The notes below the pieces were generated by a model. That model worked only from the letters and a program-made list of their open reading frames with translations, did no database searches and was not told the origin of the DNA. Positions 41,420-49,408 of a stretch of DNA of 64,000 bases are shown here, one piece after another. Numbering within the stretch: position 1 is the stretch's first letter; the number at the start of each line of letters is the position of its first letter. Both the position numbers and the translations under genes were made by a program. The DNA is taken from positions 34,268 to 98,267 of the IMG/VR virus record IMGVR_UViG_3300036945_001096; one strand, given 5' to 3'. Origin of the DNA: a virus.

Positions 41420-41815
41420 ATGGAATTGTTAGAACGATATATAAAAGAAATCGAAGAAGATCTTAAGATTGACGAATTTAACATAAAAGAAGTAGGCCTA
41501 AGAATACCTGCTCGTAAACATTTTTGGGTTAGTAGACTGATCAATCATAAACGTAATCTATTAAAGCTCGAAAACGATAAGAATTTTTTTAAAAAAACTG
41601 TAATGACTGAACTACAAACACAGTCACCTGTTAAATTAAGTTTGATTACAGCAGAAAATGCTGCTGAAAACCATGATAAAATGAGAGAGATGAATATTAA
41701 AATAGGTGAAGAGAAAATAATCATAGAATTTCTTGAAAAGACAGAAAAGACATTTTCATCTATGACCTACGATGTTTCAAATATTATAAAAATAATGCAA
41801 TTAGAGCAATTGTAA
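41420..41815 (+). CDS. uvsY: UvsY-like recombination mediator
   Basis: UvsY helps load UvsX recombinase on gp32-coated DNA. The 131 residues are close to T4 UvsY (137) and share the plan: acidic N-terminal helix (KEIEEDLKIDEF), a basic HFWVSRLINHKRNLLKLENDK segment that resembles the DNA-contact part, and a long helical C-terminus. It lies directly before uvsW (1-nt overlap), matching the T4 uvsW/uvsY pairing though in reverse order. Confidence 0.78.
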   Translation: MELLERYIKEIEEDLKIDEFNIKEVGLRIPARKHFWVSRLINHKRNLLKLENDKNFFKKTVMTELQTQSPVKLSLITAENAAENHDKMREMNIKIGEEKIIIEFLEKTEKTFSSMTYDVSNIIKIMQLEQL

Positions 41816-43260
41816 TGAAAAGTATACGTATAGATTATCTAAAAAATCGTGGACTTTGTAGGTTATCTGGTGATTTTCTAACTGAAATAAGGGAACATTT
41901 CAGTGTAAAGAACGAAGGTGCCTTTTTTATGAGAAAAAAAGGGATGAGGTTTGTTGCTGATAGAAAATACTTTATAACACCTACAGGTATGTTTGAGCCG
42001 GGGCTATTTTTTGATATATGTAAATTTATATCTGTAAGTTTTACTGATGTAAACCTAGATATTGATAAAGATATACCAAAGGTAGTTAGACCAACAGTAA
42101 CCGGTGTTGATGTTTATGATGATCTATCTCTTAAACTTAGAGATTTTCAAAGCGAAACAATAAAGAACGCGCTTTCATTCGGTAGAGGTATAATTAAAAT
42201 AGGTACAGGTGGTGGTAAGACTTTAATCTCAGCAAGTTTATTGAGTACGTTTTATAATTATAAGGTTAAGAAACTAAAAGCACTAATGATAGTTCCAGAT
42301 CTATCACTTGTAAACCAAACACACTCTGATTTTCTAAGCTATAAAGTACCATTTACTGTTACAAGATGGACTGGAAATATAGAACCTGATCTTAGCAGTG
42401 ATGTTATCATAGCAAATATAGGTATATTACAAAGCAAATATGCAGAAAATCTATGGATAAACGATGTAGATTTAGTTATTGTTGATGAAACGCACAAATT
42501 AAAAGGTAAAAACAAAATATGTAAACTTGTAGATGAAATTAAAACATACCATAAATTTGGTCTTACAGGTACATTACCTGATGATAGAGGTGAAGAGCTA
42601 AATATTATAAGTAAATTAGGTACTATTATCTATGAAAAGAGTAGTTTTGAATTAAGAGAAGAGAAATATCTTACACAAGTATCTATTAAAGTATTAGATA
42701 TAGATTATACTACTAAAGTTCCTCAAATACCTGGCACTAATAAGTATAAATCAGAATTAGAACACATCTATAATAATAAATTTAGAAACAATATAATTAA
42801 TACACTATGCAAAAACTTTAATAACAATACTCTAATACTAGTAAATCATATATCACACGGCCAGTTAATTTACGATAATCTTAAAGCTAAATTACAAGAT
42901 AAAATCGTATATTTTATACGAGGTGATGTAGATGTAGATGAGAGAGACAGAGTTATTAAGGAGATGGAAGTTAAAGATAATATAGTTTGCGTTGCAATAA
43001 GTGCCATATTTTCTACTGGTATTAATGTAAAAAATATACATATGATAGTTTTTGGATCAGGTGGTAAAAGCTTTATAAGAATTATACAATCGATTGGTAG
43101 AGGTTTAAGATTACACAACAACAAACAAAAATTGACTATTGTAGATATAGTAGATAATCTAAAATACGGTGGTGCTCACGGTATGCATCGCAAATCTATT
43201 TACGATAGAGAAAAAATTAATTATTCTTCAACAAAACTGGTTGAAAAACCTCTAGATTAA
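41815..43260 (+). CDS. uvsW: UvsW-like RNA-DNA and recombination helicase
   Basis: The 481-residue SF2 helicase has an N-terminal wing, motif Q/I LRDFQSETIKNAL and IKIGTGGGKTLIS (near residue 125), DEAH-type VIVDETHKLKG, motif III FGLTGTLPDD, and motif VI RIIQSIGRGLRLH. In T4, UvsW unwinds branched and R-loop structures and shuts off origin replication late. Overlaps uvsY by one base. Confidence 0.92.
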   Translation: MKSIRIDYLKNRGLCRLSGDFLTEIREHFSVKNEGAFFMRKKGMRFVADRKYFITPTGMFEPGLFFDICKFISVSFTDVNLDIDKDIPKVVRPTVTGVDVYDDLSLKLRDFQSETIKNALSFGRGIIKIGTGGGKTLISASLLSTFYNYKVKKLKALMIVPDLSLVNQTHSDFLSYKVPFTVTRWTGNIEPDLSSDVIIANIGILQSKYAENLWINDVDLVIVDETHKLKGKNKICKLVDEIKTYHKFGLTGTLPDDRGEELNIISKLGTIIYEKSSFELREEKYLTQVSIKVLDIDYTTKVPQIPGTNKYKSELEHIYNNKFRNNIINTLCKNFNNNTLILVNHISHGQLIYDNLKAKLQDKIVYFIRGDVDVDERDRVIKEMEVKDNIVCVAISAIFSTGINVKNIHMIVFGSGGKSFIRIIQSIGRGLRLHNNKQKLTIVDIVDNLKYGGAHGMHRKSIYDREKINYSSTKLVEKPLD

Positions 43261-43267
43261 ATATAAT
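43241..43267 (+). promoter_or_regulatory. TTGAAAA/TATAAT promoter before gene 55
   Basis: TTGAAAA (43241-43247, in the last uvsW codons), 14 nt, TATAAT (43262-43267), 6 nt, ATG 43274. The clearest example of the class. Confidence 0.62.
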
Positions 43268-43273
43268 CTCACT

Positions 43274-43723
43274 ATGGCAAAACGAGGTCCAAAACCTAAA
43301 AAGACAGAATATTATGTAGACCCTGAAGAGTTTAAACAGAAACTTGTTATATATTATAAATCTAATGAAATTACAAATGAGTTAGCTGAATATATTAATA
43401 AAATTGCAACAGGTCTAAGTTATTCCTCAAATTTTATTAACTATACATATAGAGATGAAATGGTAGGCGATGCAATAGTAAAGATGTATACTGCAGTTAA
43501 GAATAAAAAGTTCGATATTAAATCAGAATTTAACCCTTTCAGTTACTTTACAACAATAGCATTCAATGCATTCATTAATAGAATCAAAAAAGAAAAGAAG
43601 CATCACGATACGATAACAGAGTATAAAGAAAGAATGTATGAGCAAGAGTTAACAGAAAATTGCGATGTTGACCTCTACGTAAAGCCAATTAGTGATGATT
43701 ATGACAGTGACTCCTCTGAATAA
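43274..43723 (+). CDS. 55: Late sigma factor gp55
   Basis: gp55 directs host RNA polymerase to TATAAATA promoters. The 149 residues contain a region-2 like block, YSSNFINYTYRDEMVGDAIVK and FNPFSYFTTIAFNAFINRIKKE, as in T4 gp55 (185). The acidic end is also typical. The many TAAATA-type promoters in the window are its expected targets. Confidence 0.88.
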   Translation: MAKRGPKPKKTEYYVDPEEFKQKLVIYYKSNEITNELAEYINKIATGLSYSSNFINYTYRDEMVGDAIVKMYTAVKNKKFDIKSEFNPFSYFTTIAFNAFINRIKKEKKHHDTITEYKERMYEQELTENCDVDLYVKPISDDYDSDSSE

Positions 43724-44762
43724 TAAAATAGCAATATTTACGGACTTACATTTAGGGGTACATCAAAATAGCGATTTTTGGTTAAATGTTGCTTTAAACT
43801 GGGCAAATTGGTTTGTATCTGAGCTCGAATCTAATAATATAGATACTGTTATATTTTGTGGTGATTGGATGCATTATAGAGATGCAGTAGAAGTTAAAAC
43901 TCTACATTATCACTCACTAATTTTACAAAAATTAAGTAAATTTAAGATTATTATGATACCAGGTAACCATTGCTGCTATTATAAGAACACATCAGATGTT
44001 CATAGCCTTTCAATAATGAAAGGTAATTCTAATATACAAATTTTTGATAATATAACCAGTGTAGATTTTAATGGTAAACGATTTACATTCTGCCCTTGGG
44101 GATGTGACATAAAAGATATTCCGCAAAGTGATGTAGTGTTTGGTCATTTTGAACTACAGAATTTTAGAATGAACGGTCATAAAATCTGCGAACATGGAGA
44201 TAACCCAGATGATTTAACAGCAAAAAGTAAGCTAGTATTTTCAGGACACTTTCATCAACGAGATGAAAAGGTATTTTCAAACATCTGCAAAATAATTTAC
44301 GTAGGTAACCCATTCCAGACAGACTTCGGTGATGCCTATCAAACAAAAGGTTATTATCTATTAGATACAGATACACTACAATTTGAATTTAAAGAAAACA
44401 CATTAACACCTAAACATCTAAAAGTTTCTCTTTCAGAGATTATTACGAACAAAGACCCAATCACATATTTTAGCAATAACTTTAAAGGTAATATTATTAA
44501 GCTAATAGTAGATAAAAATATATCAACAGACCATCTAGATCTTTTAGTCGGTAAAATAACAACATTTAAACCTGCAGATCTTAAAATAGATTACGATGTT
44601 AACTACAATAAACTAAAAGTACACGAAGATGTAGTAGACTCTGACATAAAGGGCGCTGAAATAGAAAATATTGTAACAGAATTTGTAAGCATGTTAGATA
44701 TAAATAACAAACAGGAAATTATAAAATATACTTTATCCTTATACAATAAGGTAATTACATGA
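43695..44762 (+). CDS. 47: Recombination nuclease subunit gp47 (Mre11/SbcD-like)
   Basis: gp47 with gp46 resects DNA ends. The 355 residues have the metallophosphoesterase motifs: IFTDLHLGVH (I), FCGDWMHYRD (II), IPGNHCCYYK (III), FGHFEL (IV) and FSGHFHQRDE (V). Starts at GTG 43692, ATG 43695 and ATG 43701 are all possible; the gene begins within the last codons of gene 55. Ends in ATGA overlap with gp46. Confidence 0.93.
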   Translation: MIMTVTPLNNKIAIFTDLHLGVHQNSDFWLNVALNWANWFVSELESNNIDTVIFCGDWMHYRDAVEVKTLHYHSLILQKLSKFKIIMIPGNHCCYYKNTSDVHSLSIMKGNSNIQIFDNITSVDFNGKRFTFCPWGCDIKDIPQSDVVFGHFELQNFRMNGHKICEHGDNPDDLTAKSKLVFSGHFHQRDEKVFSNICKIIYVGNPFQTDFGDAYQTKGYYLLDTDTLQFEFKENTLTPKHLKVSLSEIITNKDPITYFSNNFKGNIIKLIVDKNISTDHLDLLVGKITTFKPADLKIDYDVNYNKLKVHEDVVDSDIKGAEIENIVTEFVSMLDINNKQEIIKYTLSLYNKVIT

Positions 44763-44992
44763 AGTACGTAAACTTTAAAAACATAAAGATAAAAAACTTC
44801 CTATCAGTAGGTGATGATGTGGTTAGTTTAGACTTTAATACAGGTTTAAATATTATCACCGGTATTAATAGAGATAAGGAAGACAGAAGAAACGGTGTAG
44901 GTAAGTGTGTTGATCCGCAGACTGAAGTAACTATTCAAATAAAGGATGCAATGGTTTTGGAAAAGTTTAAAAAATTTATTGAGAATCAATAA
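44759..44992 (+). CDS. 46: gp46 N-extein fused to a 28-residue N-intein
   Basis: Residues 1-49 are the start of gp46 (Rad50/SbcC-like ATPase), MKYVNFKNIKIKNFL to RRNGVGK, which breaks off inside the P-loop. From Cys50 the sequence CVDPQTEVTIQI is intein block A (splicing Cys, then TEV), followed by a charged helix and a stop at 44990. The remaining intein and gp46 parts start at 46054. Trans-splicing would join Lys49 to Ser of the C part and restore NGVGKSTIADAL. N-intein nucleotides are 44906-44989. Confidence 0.88.
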   Translation: MKYVNFKNIKIKNFLSVGDDVVSLDFNTGLNIITGINRDKEDRRNGVGKCVDPQTEVTIQIKDAMVLEKFKKFIENQ

Positions 44993-44995
44993 ATA
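44988..44995 (+). promoter_or_regulatory. Late promoter, AATAAATA, 5 nt before endonuclease ATG 45001
   Basis: Overlaps the TAA that ends the N-intein. It would make the intein-associated endonuclease a late gene. Confidence 0.68.
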
Positions 44996-45000
44996 ATTAT

Positions 45001-46082
45001 ATGAGTTACAATTCACCACAACAATGGCAATTTTGGGTAACTAGAAAAAGAATCAACCCTGATACTGGAATAGTTTTTACAGAAGAAGAAGCAAAAAGGC
45101 ATGTAAGCTCATTTAGAAAATCCTCAAAGTACTTTTGGATTAAAAAAGGGTATACAGAAGATGAGGCTATTAAAAAAGTATTAGAGCATCAACAAATATT
45201 ATCGCAAAAAAGTAAAAGCAAAAATACAGGACGAAAGGATTGGAGAAATAATCAAGTTGGTTATTGGGTTAAAAAGGATTAACAACGCAAGATGCAATTA
45301 ATAAGGTTAAGGAAAGGCAGTCTACGTTTTCACTTAAAAAATGTATTGAAAAGTATGGAGAATTAGAAGGTTTAAAAGTTTTTAATAACCGACAGAAAAA
45401 GTGGCAAATTACATTACTTTGTAAAAGTAGTAAAGAAATTGAGTTAATAAACAAACTTAAACAACATAGTTTAGAGTCGTTTATATTACGAAATTGTAAT
45501 TTAGATGATTATTGTAAATTTAGGGTACAAAAAGGTTCAGATCAATACATCATACACAAAACAAAAAAGTATATTTTAGAAAACAAAATAGAACAAACAA
45601 CAGAAAATTTTAACACACACTATTATAATTTTAAATATATTACATATAAGAAACGCGGCAAAGCCTCTAAAGAAAGTTTAAAGATTTTAATACCTTTATA
45701 TAAGTTTTGTAGGAAATTAGGTATACAACGTAATGATATCATGATAGGAATTACAGGGTCTAAGGAGTTCTCATTAAGAGATAATAAAAAAATATTTTAC
45801 TTTGATTTTACAATATCTTCTCTTAAGATTATTATCGAATACAACAGATATGAATTTCACCCAGATCCTGAAATTATGTCACATGATGAAATTAAAAATT
45901 TTAAATACCCATATAAAAACATCTCCATAACATCAAAAATAGAACATGAAAAAAAGAAACATTTAATTGCTAAAGACAATGGATATAATATTATTAAATT
46001 TTGGTCACACAAACCATATAACAGTCAAATAGAAAGTATAAAAAAAGAAATTAATGAAAGCTACTGTAAAACAAATAGCTGA
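45001..46082 (+). CDS. Homing endonuclease between the split-intein halves, with a -1 frameshift
   Basis: Two open frames cover the gene. Frame one (45001-45282) has W-x-KKG-xT repeats (FWIKKGYTEDEAIKKVLEHQ). After a -1 shift at AAAAAG (45271-45276) the next repeat reads YWVKKGLTTQDAINKVKERQ, so both frames belong to one protein of about 360 residues. The C-terminal part has FYFDFTISSLKIIIEYNRYE and a NGYNIIKFW block, as in Vsr-like EDxHD nucleases. It is either a recent loss of function, a homopolymer sequence error or a recoded gene. Confidence 0.75.
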
Positions 46083-48078
46083 TTTTTATAAAGTATATCC
46101 TCAATATAAAGGTCATATTGATGTAGAGACAAGATTTGGGTTTAACCCTATCGATGAAGCAGATGTAACAGCATACAATGAACAAGTTTATGAAATTGAA
46201 ACTGATGCCGGAAAAAACCTTAAATGTTCAGGTAACCATAGAGTATTTACAGGTGTAGAGTTTGTAAAGGTTCAACATTTAAATGTAAATGAAATTGTTC
46301 ATACAAAGGACGGTTGTGAAACTATAAAATACGTAAGAGGTACTAATTTATTTAAAAATTTATATGATTTGCAAGTTAGAAACGTTAAGGAATATTATAG
46401 TAACGGTATTACATCACACAATTCCACTATAGCAGATGCATTATACTTTGCTATATTTGGTACTACATTAAGAGAACTTAAGAAAGAGTTTATATCAAAC
46501 AATATAACTCAAAATACATGCGAAGTGCAATTAGAATTCGATGTTAATCAAAACGGTAATACAAACACATACAACATAATAAGAACATTATCACCGTCTA
46601 GATTGTTTCTTTATAAAGATGGTAATGATATAACATTAGATACTATTGCAAATACAAATTCGTATATTGAAACTGTACTATCATCATCACCTGAAGTATT
46701 TAGAAATTGTGTACTGATGACATTAAATGATACTCTACCTTTCATGTCAAAGTCTAAAGTAGAGAAAAGAAAGTTTATTGAACAAATATTCAATTTGCAG
46801 GTTTTCTCTGCAATGATGTCTTCTCTTAGAGAAGACCAAAACAGCACAAAGAGAGAACTAGACATAGAAAATGCCAGACTTAGTGAAATTAAAAACAGTG
46901 TATCTGCCTTTGAAAAGCAAAAGGAGTTAAAGTCTAAAGAAAAAGAGACCAAGATATTAGCGATTAATAAAAAAATCAAAGATAACGAGGCAGAGATACA
47001 AAAGATTGAAACTGATATTCAAAATGAAGTTATAATAAATCAGACTGAAAAGAATACAGAATTAGAAAAATATACTAAGGCTTTGGTTAAGGTAGAAGAA
47101 CTATGCAATCAGACACTTGGAAATGTAGCAACAGTAAAAAACGAAATCAAAACCAAAAAAGAGCAATTACAAAAAGTAGGTACTACTGAACAGATTTGCC
47201 CTACATGCTTACGTCCAATATCAGAACACGATATAGAGGAGATAGAAAAAGAAAAGAAAAATATGCATAACGATGTGCTAAAATTAGTAGAGACATTATC
47301 TGCATATGTAAAAGAGGCAAATGGTTTAGAAGATAAAAAGTCCAAAATAAAGAAACACATAGATAGTCTTAATAAAGATATAAAGCTTGCAGCAGTGCAA
47401 GAAACTACAAGACAGTCAAATAAGAAAAGAATTACAGATTTACAGAATTTAAATAAACAGTTACAAGAAGGTAGCATAACTATATCAAACGATGTCACGA
47501 CTTTTGATGAATTAATAAAAGAGGCAAATACAAAGATAGAAACATCCAATAATACAATTCAAAGTCTTAAAAAGAAAGCTGATATGCTTGAGGTTGTAAA
47601 GTTTGTAATAAGTGAAGAAGGTGTAAAGAGTTTCCTAGTAAAGAAAATTCTACAAAACTTTAACGCAAAATTAGCATTCTACCTCAAGAAGCTAGATAGT
47701 AATAGTATATGCATATTTAACGAGTATTTTGAAGAAGAGATATTAAACGAAAAAGGTAAGATATGCCTTTATAATAACTTCTCTGGTGCAGAAAGAAAAG
47801 CTATTGATTTAGCATGTCTTTTCTCATTTATTGATATGAGAAAGACTCACGGAGATGTATACTATAATGTAACTGTATATGATGAACTATTTGATACCAG
47901 CTTAGACCAACGTGGTGTAGAGCTAGTAGTAGATATTCTAAAAGAAAGAGTAGAAACGTTTAAAGAATCTATTTTAATTATCTCGCATAGAAAAGAGAGT
48001 GTAAAAGCTGTAAACGGAGATATAATCTTTCTTGAAAAGCATAACGGAATAACAAAACGTGTAAACTTTGTTGATTAA
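46054..48078 (+). CDS. 46: 123-residue C-intein fused to gp46 C-extein
   Basis: Residues 1-123 are intein: block B-like GKNLKCSGNHRVFT (His62), LYDLQVRNVKEYYSNG (block F) and ITSHN (block G, splicing Asn123). From Ser124 gp46 resumes: STIADALYFAIFGT completes the P-loop; long coiled coils flank the zinc hook ICPTCLRPIS; then the signature FSGAERKAIDLA and Walker B VTVYDELFD. Joined to the 49-residue N part it gives a 600-residue gp46 (T4: 560). The start overlaps the endonuclease end by 29 nt. C-intein nucleotides are 46054-46422. Confidence 0.9.
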   Translation: MKATVKQIADFYKVYPQYKGHIDVETRFGFNPIDEADVTAYNEQVYEIETDAGKNLKCSGNHRVFTGVEFVKVQHLNVNEIVHTKDGCETIKYVRGTNLFKNLYDLQVRNVKEYYSNGITSHNSTIADALYFAIFGTTLRELKKEFISNNITQNTCEVQLEFDVNQNGNTNTYNIIRTLSPSRLFLYKDGNDITLDTIANTNSYIETVLSSSPEVFRNCVLMTLNDTLPFMSKSKVEKRKFIEQIFNLQVFSAMMSSLREDQNSTKRELDIENARLSEIKNSVSAFEKQKELKSKEKETKILAINKKIKDNEAEIQKIETDIQNEVIINQTEKNTELEKYTKALVKVEELCNQTLGNVATVKNEIKTKKEQLQKVGTTEQICPTCLRPISEHDIEEIEKEKKNMHNDVLKLVETLSAYVKEANGLEDKKSKIKKHIDSLNKDIKLAAVQETTRQSNKKRITDLQNLNKQLQEGSITISNDVTTFDELIKEANTKIETSNNTIQSLKKKADMLEVVKFVISEEGVKSFLVKKILQNFNAKLAFYLKKLDSNSICIFNEYFEEEILNEKGKICLYNNFSGAERKAIDLACLFSFIDMRKTHGDVYYNVTVYDELFDTSLDQRGVELVVDILKERVETFKESILIISHRKESVKAVNGDIIFLEKHNGITKRVNFVD

Positions 48079-48100
48079 TTAAGAATACAATAACCAAAAC

Positions 48101-48108
48101 AATAAATA
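48101..48108 (+). promoter_or_regulatory. Late promoter, AATAAATA, 5 nt before endonuclease ATG 48114
   Basis: AATAAATA, TATAT, ATG. Confidence 0.68.
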
Positions 48109-48113
48109 TATAT

Positions 48114-48983
48114 ATGAACATAGATATTGTTTATGAAAGTAGGCATCAAAATACAAAAGGTAAAGCTAAAGAAATTATAATAAATTATATTGAAGGTTAC
48201 TCAGCGTCAGAACTTGCTAACCTATATGCCGTTAATGTATCTGTAATTAGAGAAATAATAATTAAAAACGGTGTTTCGTTACGTAATAAAAAAGAATCCA
48301 GAAACATATTAAGATATAATGAAAAAAGAAACAATACAATTTACAAAAAATTTACAGAAGATGAGATAAAAGATATTATTCAGGAGTATTCCAACGGTAA
48401 GGGTGTCAATTATGTATCCAAAAAATACAGCGTAGATAATTGTGTTATTATTAGAGTTTTAAATGAAAATGGTATTAAAAAAAGAAACAGAAAAGAACAA
48501 TATAATTATAAAAATGTTACTAACGAATTGTTTAAACAGACCATTATATTAAAATATAATGGTTGGGGTGAATTAATAAAGAGATATCAAGAAAAATTTA
48601 AAGAAGAGTATGGAGTTATTAACCCTATGCAAGTTGCAGAGTATTTTGAAAAACAACAAAATAGCGCTTTTTCTATAAAAACATTTATAGTAGGAGAGAA
48701 GGAATTTAAAACACAAGGCTATGAAAATAAAGCAATTAATTTATTATTAGCTAAAGGTTATACAGAAGATGATATCGAAACAGGTAAATGTAACATGCCT
48801 CCCTTTACGTATACATATAATGGTAAAGAGCATAGATATTATCCAGATATTTTTATAATTAAAGAAAAAAGAATAATTGAAGTTAAAAGTGAATACACAT
48901 TTAAAATTGATTTGGAAAGAAATTTAGCAAAAAAGAAATGTGTAGAAGAAAACGGTTATAAATTTGATTTCTTAATATTTTAA
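48114..48983 (+). CDS. Free-standing homing endonuclease, PD-(D/E)XK-like
   Basis: The 289 residues have two helix-turn-helix-like repeats (YSASELANLYAVNVSVI with NGVSLRNKKESR; KGVNYVSKKYSVDNCVI with NGIKKRNRKEQ) for DNA binding. A C-terminal nuclease-like block follows: HRYYPDIFIIKEKRIIEVKSEYT, that is PD followed by E-x-K. It lies between gp46 and a gene with an ORF-less group I intron, and is a candidate to mobilise that intron. A late promoter lies 5 nt upstream. Confidence 0.75.
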   Translation: MNIDIVYESRHQNTKGKAKEIIINYIEGYSASELANLYAVNVSVIREIIIKNGVSLRNKKESRNILRYNEKRNNTIYKKFTEDEIKDIIQEYSNGKGVNYVSKKYSVDNCVIIRVLNENGIKKRNRKEQYNYKNVTNELFKQTIILKYNGWGELIKRYQEKFKEEYGVINPMQVAEYFEKQQNSAFSIKTFIVGEKEFKTQGYENKAINLLLAKGYTEDDIETGKCNMPPFTYTYNGKEHRYYPDIFIIKEKRIIEVKSEYTFKIDLERNLAKKKCVEENGYKFDFLIF

Positions 48984-49005
48984 AATAATATACTGTATAT
49001 AAATT

Positions 49006-49165
49006 ATGTTCGTACCTAATTCAATAAATAGACCTAGACTACCGTTTAGTGACCCTACACAGCAAATACAACAAACAGTACAGCCTCAACGACAGAGTGA
49101 AGAAATGCTTCCACCAGAACTATCTTTGCCAAGATTTTTAAACTACTACGCAGACTACTCAGGCT
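49006..49165 (+). CDS. Glycosyltransferase, exon 1
   Basis: Codes for 53 residues from MFVPNSINRPRLPFSD to LNYYADYSG plus the first base of the next codon. Without splicing the frame stops at TAA just inside the intron. The exon ends in GGCT, whose last T pairs with G of the internal guide GGCC in P1. Exon 2 is 49409-50472. Confidence 0.8.
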
Positions 49166-49408
49166 AAACCTTGGCCCATTATATAGTAATATATAATGCA
49201 AACTCCTTTAATTGCTGGAAACCTTAACTGGTAATCAGCAGCGAAGCCATAACGGAACGTTCAACGACTATCACAAAAGTGAGTACACATCAAGTGATGT
49301 GGAAATGGGGAGCACCTTACGAGGTGATGATATAGTCTAATCTATATAGAAATATATAGCAGCTTTAATAAGCGGGTTTTAATTAACGATTTAAACTGAA
49401 TATAAATG
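49166..49408 (+). ncRNA. Group I intron, 243 nt, without ORF
   Basis: P1: exon GGCT pairs with intron GGCC (49173-49176), with the T-G wobble at the splice site. P4: TGCTG (49213-49217) with CAGCA (49236-49240), in the P and Q elements. P7: GACTA in GTTCAACGACTA (R, 49266-49270) with TAGTC in GATATAGTC (S, 49333-49337). P9-like: CTATATA-GAAA-TATATAG (49342-49359). The 3' end at G49408 keeps the frame and gives SGCGHWRM; the alternative end at 49411 also keeps the frame. Confidence 0.88.

Noticed and set aside
45268-45280. Programmed -1 frameshift as the sole explanation for the endonuclease
   Set aside because: The site is TAAAAAG, where the P-site tRNA would re-pair poorly, and no clear downstream hairpin is seen; mutation or base-call error is as likely.
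46054-46422. Reading the first 123 residues of the downstream gp46 frame as a phage-specific N-terminal domain
   Set aside because: The sequence has intein blocks B, F and G and ends in SHN directly before STIADAL, and the matching block A is in the upstream frame. A split intein explains both frames.
47109-47549. Minus-strand frame in the gp46 coiled-coil region
   Set aside because: Shadow of the Lys/Glu-rich coiled coil; its Phe/Ser-rich product has no support.
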